From positions 1,987,815-2,051,814 of the forward strand of contig VUYV01000178.1 of the NCBI GenBank assembly GCA_008711295.1: 64,000 nt of DNA, read 5' to 3'. This DNA is from Anarhynchus alexandrinus. Its lineage: Eukaryota > Chordata > Aves > Charadriiformes > Charadriidae. Below, one piece after another: positions 23,726-32,859 of this stretch (position 1 is its first letter; every line of letters begins with the position of its first letter). Below the pieces are notes generated by a model that did no database searches, was not told the DNA's origin, and saw only the letters and a program-made list of their open reading frames with translations. A program made the position numbers and the translations under genes.

Positions 23726-24817
23726 CTGCAACAGGGAAACCTTTTCTTAAGAATGGCCACACACCCCAACTGGTTGAGGCTCTTCACAAATGAACTGTTA
23801 GCGTTCCTGGTAAAGTTGCTAGGCAATATCCCAGCAGTCTAACAAATTCATATGCCATAGGCAACAGGAGCAATCGCTAGATAAATCACACTCCTGCAGG
23901 GAAGACTTAGAACCCTCACCTTGCAGCTCCAAAACCAGATGTGGCTTCTGCTTAGTGGAAATGTACTGACTTGGCCGGAGCACGGCAGTCCGACGCACCT
24001 CGCCACGCGCCCGAGTTGTCCCCAGCTACTCCCTGCAACTCCCGGGGAGACGCACGCCTCAAACGCCTGGGCTGGGCAGGCACCGAGCGCTGGCTCTCCC
24101 CGAGCCTTGCAGCTAATCCGCATTGTATTTGGAGTCGGGGAACAAGCAGACAGCACTGGAGCTGATCTGCCTGCGAATTGCTCGTTACCTCCCGCGAAAG
24201 GCTGCGCGTTTTCATCTCCCCACGCACCCAGAGACCTCAGGGCTGTCTGTGCCCTGCCAAAGTTGGTACTGCAATCTACTGCCTTGGTAGCCAGGGAGAA
24301 GCCGGGAGTCCGACTGCAATCCGCTTGTTTGTCCTGGAGATAATAAGCCCCCGCAAGTTAGTAATAGGTCTGCTTACCTCGCTGACTCACTTGTACACTA
24401 CTGTCCTGTCATCTGGGAAGGGAACACCTGCACAATGGGGTCTGAACCTTGAATGATTTAATTGTGCCAGAAATACTGATCTGAAACCACAGCTGAATTA
24501 TGTATTTGTGGGTAATTATTGCTTTCCATCACCAGGCTGAAAGATTCCTAATTTCTGGAGGATTCAAAGGGCTTTTAATTATTACAGAGAATCTGGAGAA
24601 TAGAGCGGGAGGAGAGTTATTCCCCTCTCAGCTGCCATGACAGGACTCACCGCTCTTGTCACCGAGAGGAATCTGTCATAGCTAATCAGGACGATGTTGA
24701 AGACCGAAGAGGTGCAGAGCAGGTAATCAACTACCAGCCAGAGTTTGCAGAGGCTTCTCCCGAAGATCCATCTCCCCGTCAGCACATAGGGCACGTACAA
24801 GGGAATGCAGAAGGCAC
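22841..24817 (-). CDS. HRH3: HRH3, histamine H3 receptor; partial, exons 2 and 3 only
   Basis: HRH3 is a class A GPCR of the neuronal plasma membrane. It couples to Gi/o and acts as a presynaptic auto- and heteroreceptor for histamine. Exon 2 (24817-24651) and exon 3 (23725-22841) join in phase and cover the end of TM2 to the C terminus. Visible features are the TM3 Asp in VVDYLLCTSS (amine binding), DRF in place of DRY, the TM5 Glu in TLEFF, the ECL2 Cys in SGECYAEFF, a long ICL3, CWAPY in TM6, NPVLY in TM7, and the tail KLKIQPH...CWK. These match human HRH3 closely, so HRH4 is unlikely. Exon 1 (N terminus, TM1, most of TM2) was not found. The reading frame is intact, so this is a gene with an incomplete assembly rather than a pseudogene. 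Confidence 0.95.
23726..24650 (-). other. HRH3: HRH3 intron 2
   Basis: On the minus strand the intron starts GTGAGTCC and ends CTGTTGCAG. It is 925 bases long. Open frames inside it are not supported. Confidence 0.85.
24651..24817 (-). CDS. HRH3: HRH3 middle coding exon, end of TM2 to TM3
   Basis: A split Gly codon is followed by AFCIPLYVPYVLTGRWIFGR, LCKLWLVVDYLLCTSS and SYDRFLSVTRA. The acceptor is CTGGTTGCAG and the donor GAGCG|GTGAGT. The exon is 167 nt with consistent phases. It carries the TM3 Asp and the DRF motif. Confidence 0.95.
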
Positions 24818-25104
24818 CTGCAACCAGACGGTTCCCTCGGCATGGGGACGCGGGGACCCGCTCGGCGCCTGCCCCCCCCGGGGGCACCGCGGGCTCCGGC
24901 CCCGCTCCGAGAGCCCGGAACCCGCCGGCGGCCGCCGCTCGACCGGAGGAAGGGGCGGGGGGTGACCGGGGGGTGTCCGGTGGGGGGACCCCGTGGCTGC
25001 CGGAGGGTGTCGGGAGGGCGGGAGCGGGGCAGGGCCGGAGGGGACCCCGCGGGTGGCGGTGGAGGGACGCGGGAGCAGCCGGGCCGGGGGCAGCCCGGGC
25101 GCCG

Positions 25105-25165
25105 CCGGGTGTCTGTCCGCCCCGCCGGGTGTCTGTCTGTCCGCCCCGCCGGGTGTCCGCCGCCA
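25105..25165. repeat. Tandem repeat of about 20 bp, three copies
   Basis: The motif CCGCCCCGCCGGGTGTCTGT recurs with small length changes, just before the N at 25,172. Confidence 0.85.
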
Positions 25166-25171
25166 AAGTTA

Positions 25172-25172
25172 N
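25172..25172. other. Single N, probable assembly join
   Basis: An N lies within extremely GC-rich DNA upstream of HRH3 exon 2. Sequence may be missing here. Confidence 0.6.
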
Positions 25173-25249
25173 GGCCCGCCCCGCCTCCCCGCCCCTCCGG
25201 GGGCCGCAGCCCCGCGCTACTCTGCGCCCGGTGGCACCGGTGCTCCAGC

Positions 25250-25690
25250 CCGGAGCACCCCTGCGTCCCCTCGGGGCAGCCCTGAGTTCCCTCGGAGCAT
25301 CCCTGCATCCCCTCAGAGCATCTCTGCATCCCCCCAGAACATCCCTGCATCCCCTCGGAGCATCCCTGCATCCCCTCGGAGCATCCCTGCATCCCTCCAG
25401 AGCAACACTGCATCCCCCCAGAGCAATCCTGNGCATCCCCCCAGAACATCCCTGCATCCCCTCGGAGCATCCCTGCATCCCTCCAGAGCAACACCGCATC
25501 CCCCCAGAGCAATCCTGAATCCCCCAAAGCATCCCTGCATGCCCTCAGAGAATCCCTGCATCCCCAAAGCATCCCTGCATCCCTCCAGAGCATCCCTGCG
25601 TCCCCCCAGAACATCCCTGCATCCCTTCAGAGTGACTCTGCGTCCCTCAAGAGCATCCCTGTCCCCCCCAAAGCACCCCTAGATTCCTCC
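25250..25690. repeat. 21-bp minisatellite upstream of HRH3 exon 2
   Basis: About twenty degenerate copies of CATCCCTGCATCCCCTCGGAG and variants such as CCTCCAGAG and CCCCCAGAG follow each other. The period of 21 is a multiple of three, so several frames stay open on both strands, giving false proteins rich in GMLRGDA-like units. An N at 25,432 splits the array and similar segments flank it. Degenerate copies continue to about 25,770. Confidence 0.93.
25432..25432. other. Single N inside the minisatellite
   Basis: Both sides of the N carry the same run of repeat variants (AGAACATCCCTGCATCC, then GAGCAACAC and GAGCAATCCTG). Two contig ends were probably placed side by side without being merged. 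Confidence 0.7.
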
Positions 25691-25769
25691 TTCCCTCTCA
25701 ACCCGGGAAGATCCTTGAATCCTCCTAGATTATCCCTGCATTCTACCCCAGGAACATCCCCGCGTCTCC

Positions 25770-27998
25770 CCAACATATCACCCCTACAACAGAGGCCATG
25801 GGGAGTGCTTATGGTTCCTGCCTCAGGGTCTCTGCCTCAGTGGAGAGGAGTGGAGGTCAAGGCTTAACTTGTCCTCTACTCAGGGGTCAGCCAGGAGCGC
25901 TCCCCAGGCCGGGGGAGCAAGGTGGGTGATGCTCTCACCCCTCACTGGCAGCAGGAGGAAGAGGTAAAGCTGCCTGGGAGCAGGCAACTCTGCCAAGTGC
26001 CCATGCCACTCGGTCTGCAAAGCAAGGACTGCCTTTGCCCCCAGTCCCCACCTCCAGGGGGATGGTTAGTGCCCCCTCCTCCCTCCACTTGTTTAGTTTT
26101 CCGTATCTAAGGAGAATAACTTTTATTTGAATACTTTCTCCAGCTGGTGATGATCCCAGATGAAGTTACCCACCACTGTGAAAGCCCTGTGTGCAGTGCC
26201 TGCTCCAGACTGCAGGAGTGGAAACGTCCTCACGGGTGTCCCATCACCGGTGTAGGATCCACTCACCAAAATACCCACCTCTGGGGAACGGCATGGGGAC
26301 ACGCGGGGCAGCAACGTTGGAAACCAGGGTGGGATACTGGCTGGAGACCCTGGCTGAGCGCCTTTCTTTCTGGGGAAGTCTGATAGGTTGTGTATGTCTT
26401 TGAAGTACAGGGATTAAAAAAGCAAAGCAAGAAAATTGTGCAAACCCAGGAACACGCATGAAGCTAATGCCCAGGGGGTTTGCCGCCTTCTGATTACTCC
26501 AAAAGCTATTTTCACATCAGGAACTGTCACAGCCTCGCAGAATTCCTCTTCAAACCCACTACCACAGCCACTATCTTGATAGCAGATGCTGATCCTGCTG
26601 GGAGGAGGCTGAAAGGGCTCTTTTAAATCACGGTAAATCATTTGCAGCCAGCAAAGCCGGGAGGCGAGAGCACCTCTCAGCGCGGCGCAGGCAGGGAGCT
26701 CGCCAAGTGCTCCCGCAGGGGTGGCCTTTGGTGGCACCCTCCAAAGGGTGGCCTCCAGCAAGGACCGGCCTTGTCCTGTCCCTTAACTTGCCCAGCACTG
26801 AGACAACCTGCTGGCTCCACGTTTAGATCCGGGTTTTCTTTTTGCAGGCGCCGTGCAGGGCCAGCGCGGGCAGGCTGTGCTTGACACCGTGTGGCCCCTT
26901 CCTCAGGGAGCCAAGTGTCCCCAGGCCACCCCGCTCCACGGAAGGCCGGGTCCCCGCTGCTGCCGCGTCCCGACGGAGGATGTCACTGTGGGCTCGTGGG
27001 AGCCGCGGGTGGGAGAGCAGAGGATGCTGCGTGTGCGAGAAGCTCCAGGGAGGTGGGGTGACGGCTGGAGGGTGCGATGCGCCCGTGGGAGGCTTCGAGA
27101 AACTTCATGGGTGGGTTCAGCGCTGCTTGGAGGAAGATCAGATTTAACGACGCACCCAAACAAATTCCCACCGGGGCGGTGAGCAGCCCGGCTGTGCCGC
27201 TGCAGCGCAGCTGCAGCGCAGAGGACCTGGATTTTGTGCATATTGTCTCAGATGTGATGGAGAAAGGGTTTCTTTATTTTCCCCTGTTTAATGAACCCAC
27301 AGACCACTTTCATTTTGCGACTCTTTGTGGTCTGGTGTTATTTGTAATCTCTTGCTATTCAGGCAATCATTAGTATTCACTGAAATGTTTACAAATTCCA
27401 AATTATTGTGTGCATGTTGCGGCATTATCACTAGGAGCTGTTTGCTGTTTGTAAGCTGTCATTTATTATTCAGAGTTTTCACCATCCAGATAGAAAACAG
27501 AAACCGTACTTTGTACCTAAGGTAACTTATCAAGTGATTTGCAAAACATAACGTGGACAAATCTCAATTATTGTTTATCCAGAGTAATTTACCAGGAGTG
27601 TTAGATAAATAAGAGATGACAGAGATTTGCAGACTACAGTTTTCCTGGTCCTGATGTTTCTCCCTTGCTTCAGCAGAAGGACAAATATATTTCTAATATA
27701 TTTCAGGAAACGTGCTATCTTGGTAATAAAACAAAGGAAATCACCCAACCAAGAAGGGGTAGTTAAAGCAGATTACATACAGACATGCAAAGAAATGGTA
27801 TGCTCACTAATGGTTTGATCTGGCTTATGCAGTACATGTGCCACATACAGATATCCCATATGTTCATAAGTGCTTATATATGTTCATATAGGGAATATTG
27901 ACCACCCTGCAGTCAGCCCATGGGCTCCTCTTCTGGAGCATCAGAGCCTGAATACTGCTTAATCCTTGTGTAGATACAGGGACTGAAATGGGACCTTT
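25770..27998. other. Non-coding region upstream of HRH3
   Basis: No exon is recognisable. A GC-rich, moderately CpG-rich stretch lies at about 26,640-27,200. It is followed by AT-rich, complex sequence at 27,230-27,620. HRH3 exon 1 was looked for on the minus strand here and not found. Confidence 0.5.
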
Positions 27999-28985
27999 CA
28001 TACAATCATAGAATCGTTATGGCTGGAAAAGACCTTTAAGATCATCGAGCCCAACCGTTATCTAACCCTGCCAGGCCCACTCCTAAACCATGTTGCTGAG
28101 CACCATAACCAGATGGCTTTTAAATACACCCAAGGATGGAGATTCAACCACTGCCCTGAATCGCCTGTTCCAGTCTTCGATAACCCTATCAGAATTTTTT
28201 CCTAATGTCTAACCTAAACCTCCCCTGGCCCAACTTGACGCCGTTTCCTCTTGTCCTATGGGTTGTAACTTGTGAGAAGAGCCCAACGCCCACCTCTCTG
28301 CACCCTCCTTTCAGGGAGCTGTAGAGAGCGAGAAGGTCTCCCCTCAGCCCCCTCTTCTTCAGACTAAACACCCCCAGTTCCCTCAGCCGCTCCTCATAAG
28401 ACTTATTCTCCAGACCCCTCACCGGCTCCGTTGCCCTTCTCTGGACCCTCTCCAGCACCTCAATGTCCTTCTTATACTGTGGCGCCCAAAACTGAACACA
28501 GCACTCGAGGTGGGGCCCCACCAGTGCCGAGTACAGAGGGACGATCACTGCCCCAGTCCTGCTGGCCACTCTGTTCCTGATGCTGGCCAGGATGCCGTTG
28601 GCCTTCTTGGCCACCTGGGCACGCTGCTGGCTCACGTTCAGCCGGCCGTCCACCAACACCCCCAGGGCCTTTTCTGCCGGGCAGCTTTCCAGCCACCCCT
28701 CCCCAGGCCCGTAGCGCCCATGGGGGTGGTGTGGCCCATGTGCAGGACTCGTCACTTGGCCTTCTTGAAGCTCATATTGTTGGCCTCAGCTCATCGATCC
28801 AGCCTGTCCAGGTCCTCCAAAAGAGCCCTCCTACCCTCAAGCAGATCAACACTTCCACCTAACTTGGTGTCATCTGCAAACTTACTGAGGGTGCTCTTAA
28901 TCCCCTCATCGAGATGATCAATAAAGATATTAAGCAGGAGTGGCCCAACACCGAGCCCTGTGGAACACCACAAGGGTGGGTCAGA
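27999..28985 (-). mobile_element. CR1 LINE, 5'-truncated, with reverse transcriptase remnant
   Basis: On the minus strand the element runs from the reverse-transcriptase core (GPLLLNIFI, then FADDTKLGG with the catalytic ADD) near 28,980 to the CR1 3' end at about 28,000, where the plus strand reads CAATCATAGAATCGTTATGG. A frame of 188 codons stays open from 28,755 to 28,189. It covers the C-terminal part of the polymerase protein and ends LDIRKKF. The upstream RT core is in another frame (28,997-28,791), so the protein is broken. Most of the 5' part is missing, as is usual for CR1. Confidence 0.95.
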
Positions 28986-28989
28986 GCTG

Positions 28990-31900
28990 TAGCTCACTAT
29001 AAGCTCTCCTGCGCCTGGTTTCTGTTCACTCTGAGGTTGTGACTGAGAAGTAGAGACCGGGGACAGCAGATGCAGAGGTCCCAGCCCAGAGCTCCCACCT
29101 GAGCCTGCTCTGGAGGGCTTCTGCCCTGCCGCGGGGATGTGCCAGCCGGCTGCAGCGAGGCGCTGGAGGAGCCACAGCTCACGGCCTGGGTGCCAGGGTA
29201 ATTCAGCGGTCCCTGAACAAGGTTCAGCTACGTGAGCAGACGAGCCCTAGAAGCCCCCAGGCAGCGGGAAGAGCTGGGGGCAGCCCCACTGCCACCGCCT
29301 GCAAAGCAACTCCTCTCCTGGGGGCTCCTGAGCAAGGGCGGCCGGGAGCTCTCCTCCCCTCTCTGCTTCCTTCCCTCCTGGATTTTTGAGAAGCATTTAG
29401 CTGGAACATGAATTCTGCAGACGTTCTACTCCTTTAAAAAGGGGCAAGGGTAATATGTGGCTTTTTAAGGCTGCTTTGTACTGGAAGAGGAGTCTGCGCT
29501 TGAAAGTTGTTTCGCATTCAAGCAGAGAGTGAGTAAGGAGTGAATAACCCTCTTGTAAGATGGCTGTTCTGGGGAGTTTCTCTGTGATGTGAAGCCTTCG
29601 GGCTAAGAGACAAACAGCTTCTGCAGCCTCCTGGTGTTTAGGGAACTCGAGCTTTGGAAGTAATTTAGCAGTCGTCCCTGTCCTGGGTTTTGGGCACTGC
29701 GAAGTCTGTGTAGTGCCACATCACAGAGCAGCGCCTGAGGACCGGCAACTGCTGCTGGCTCCGCTAAGCCTCGCTGGTGACCATCGCCTCTCTGCTTGGT
29801 ACTGGTTACTGTGGGGAAACAGGCCACCGGGCTGACTCATGGGGTGTTTCGTACATGCTTTGTATGCATGTGGCTTACCGCCACTTGCTTCTGTTTCTGT
29901 TGCTTATTATTTTAGTTGAAGGTCCTAGAGGGACCAATTTGGAGTTTCCTTTGCACAGATATATTTCCTCCGTTCAGCATCTCATTTATGTTTTCTCCTG
30001 TGACTTGCAGAATTGCACATAGATTTACAAGCTGGACAGAGGAGGTACGGAGAACTTCTGTCTTCTCCAAGAACTCTCATCCAAATAAATAAAGTTTCCG
30101 TGCAGGCTGATTATGCCGGCCACCGAAGACACAGTGCTGGGATCCGCTCTTCCCAGTGGGGCACCTTCTTCTACAGGCCAGATTTAATCCTCCTTCCTTC
30201 TAAAATTTAGCATCCCATCGTTTTATTAAATCTCCATAATTCCCATATTATAAAAATAACATGGTTTTATTAAACATGCAGTTCAAGATGTTTTCACTGT
30301 AATACTCGAGGGATTCCTTGAGCTACAAGACATATGCTGCAGTCCATGTCAGATCAGAGCCTATTATACATGCGTGTGTTTTGTCTTGGACCGCTGTCAC
30401 TCGTTACTTCATGCATTTATTTGCAATTCATGAAAATCTCAGGACGACATAAGCCAAGACGCTAGATGTGGAGAACTGTGCTACAAAACCTGTTTTCAGC
30501 TTCTTAGGAGTGCTGTGGAGATGCTGAGATTCTGTTGGACGCTTGTTCAGGTTCTTAGATTTCGTTAGGTGCTCCTTACCTTTCTAATGAACCAAGAAAT
30601 CCAGATGCAAGGAGTTGGATTGCTCCCCGCTCGGGGAGGCATGTCAGTATGTTTGTGATGACACAACTTTGTTGGCTTGCTTTGTTATTTTTATCTGATC
30701 CACTTAAGTTTTAGACCATGAAATGTCTTTTTAGCTCTGAAGAGTACATTAAAGAGTTTCTTAAAGACGGCACCTTCTTGCACACAGGTAGCTCTTCTAT
30801 AGAGTAAACCTGGAGCTGGGAGAATATTCCTTTTTAGCTGGCTGATTAAATGTTGCTACATAATTGACAGCATCTCCCACCTTCGGAGACTGTGATCTTC
30901 TACAAATGACAGAGCGATAAACATGCCTGAGTCATTAAAACAAAAACAAATTTATACTTAATAAACACTGTCTCCCTGCAGTTTGTCTTGGAGAATACCA
31001 AGACCTGAAATTGCTTTCATGCACGTCCCCATCCAAACCAACCGAGATGGTCACAGCCAAATCCTACACGCAAATACCCCCGACTCCATGAGGTGGCAGA
31101 TGGCTGAAAAGGTTCAAAAATTTGCTGCCCCTCTCCTCCAGGCACATCTATAATTCAGTGCTTGCACTGGTGTGCTTGGCTCCAGCTCAGGAATCACACG
31201 GTGCTTTGACACCAGGAGAAGTGCCTCCGTCGCGGGGCACAGATGTGTGGGCAGAGCATCCCACCCGCCGGCGAGCTCAGCTGCGCCGGGGCACACGTGT
31301 GTGCCCATCTGGGCACGGCTCTCCCTCGCTTCTTGGCAAAGGCGAGAGATGGAAACTCCACTTTCTCCTGGAATAAATCAAATAAACCCAGTAAATGAGG
31401 TGCTAACAATGAGGGCGTTATTCATAACCCATAGGGACAGAAGTAACGTCCCCTGGATGTTGATCCGGCTCCTTCCACCCTCCCATGGCGGAATTTGCAC
31501 CGTGGTACAGCTTTAGGTACGCATCGCTGCAATTACACAGTGAGGACAGCTGCGTCCCGGAATCGAGAGTTATGGAAATCAGAAGACATATTAGCGTCAG
31601 TAACATTTAATGGGGAAATGAGGGCTTTCCTGACACCTTCTCTTGGGTGTAGGTCTGTCTTTGCATTTCCACGGCGGAGTTTGCTCGTCCAGGGGGCAGC
31701 GAGGGTGCGCAGGGCTGGAGGCAGCGCAAGCGCCACACCTCCAGGAGAGATGCTGTTATTGCTATGCATGAATTGTAGTTTTTCCACTGCTTATTTCTGT
31801 CCCATGGAGCCAGCTTGTCTGTGAAACAAACTTTAAAGAAAGAGATGATTAAAAAACCTCTTTGTGTTCGTGTCTTTACTGATGAGGGTTGAAAGTCCTC

Positions 31901-32448
31901 TGGCATTCACACAAGTATCTGTCACTATGAAACCCGTCCCTTTCTTTTCTTTCCTTTTCGTCTGCCTTTCATCATGGGAAACGTTTATTCAGTTTGGAAA
32001 ATTCCCTTTTTTGAGATGCCCTCACAAGTTTCCAGCAGACGTGGGTGAGGGTAAGGGCAGTGTGGCAGAGAAAAGAGATCCCAGAGCGGCTGAGGAGGAA
32101 ATCTCTGGAGGAGCCCCTGTGCTCCTGCTTTGCCAGACCATGGAGATACTGCACAAACGGGGAAGCCAAGCCCCCAGATGAATTTTTTACATGGAGCATC
32201 AGAGGATAGGACACAGAAAATGCCAGGGGAGCATTTCCCATTCCAGAGATGCCTTTCCAGTGAAATGCTACTCTTTGATATATATTTCTCTTTTAAAAAC
32301 AAAACCAACAACAACTTGTTTGTCAGACTTGGTGAGTTATTAGGACTGAAAAATAGCATGGCACCCCAAACCTGGATGGGACATCTTGAAACAAGTTGCT
32401 GGGTGCGCTTCATCCTGCTGCTCAGCCAGATGTCAAAACGACTTATTC
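28990..32448. other. Non-coding DNA, no gene seen
   Basis: Mixed GC and AT sequence with no recognisable exon, RNA gene or complete transposon. Overlapping open frames are short and occur on both strands. Confidence 0.5.
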
Positions 32449-32449
32449 A

Positions 32450-32503
32450 AAATGATGATCTTAAATGTCCCTTTCAGCCTAGAGGATTCTATGATTCTAT
32501 GAC
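32450..32503 (+). mobile_element. Old CR1 3'-end fragment
   Basis: ATGATCTTAAATGTCCCTTTCAGCC followed by GATTCTATGATTCTATG matches the last bases of a CR1 element in sense orientation. No longer body is recognisable. Confidence 0.6.
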
Positions 32504-32812
32504 TTCTGCTGGTGGAAGGAGGTCTTTTCCTTGCCATATTGCAAGGGACTTAATTGAGAAAGTTTAATGTTGGATAAAGATGATGATGACAGGAATAGTC
32601 CTCAAAAATGCTAAGAAATACCCTGTGAACCCGCCTTCAAGAGGGTAGGAAGAGCACTAACATCTCTACTGTCAAAGCAGCACATGCTGAGAGCTGTACC
32701 AAAGCCACTGGGTCTCTGAGAAGGACCACAAATGCTGGAGGGAAATCACCCACGACCTGGGCACAGTATGTATCCATCTGTACTCAAAAAAGCCCAACAC
32801 CTTTTTACTTTC

Positions 32813-32852
32813 TTTTCCTTCCTTCTTTCCTCTTCTTCCTTCCTTCTTTCCC
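32813..32852. repeat. Pyrimidine-rich CTTCC/CTTT low-complexity tract
   Basis: An imperfect run of CCTT, CTTT and CTTC units. Confidence 0.8.
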
Positions 32853-32859
32853 ACTGTTC

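Larger units (their letters stand above)
24830..25240. other. GC-rich, CpG-dense sequence upstream of HRH3 exon 2
   Basis: Extremely GC-rich DNA in the position of HRH3 intron 1 or promoter. No frame encodes the TM1-TM2 region of an H3 receptor. It includes a short tandem repeat and an N at 25,172. Long open frames on both strands are by-products of base composition. Confidence 0.5.

Noticed and set aside
23303..23842. Plus-strand frame of 179 codons opposite HRH3
   Set aside because: It is the antisense shadow of the HRH3 terminal exon.
24582..25682. Long frames on both strands upstream of HRH3 exon 2
   Set aside because: They come from a 21-bp tandem repeat and very high GC content, and they cross N positions. 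Only the HRH3 exon part is real.
25250..25690. Regular repeats that might suggest a CRISPR array
   Set aside because: The units are contiguous, degenerate 21-mers without unique spacers, and the DNA is vertebrate. It is a minisatellite.
28510..28917. Plus-strand frame of 135 codons
   Set aside because: It is antisense to the CR1 reverse-transcriptase remnant.
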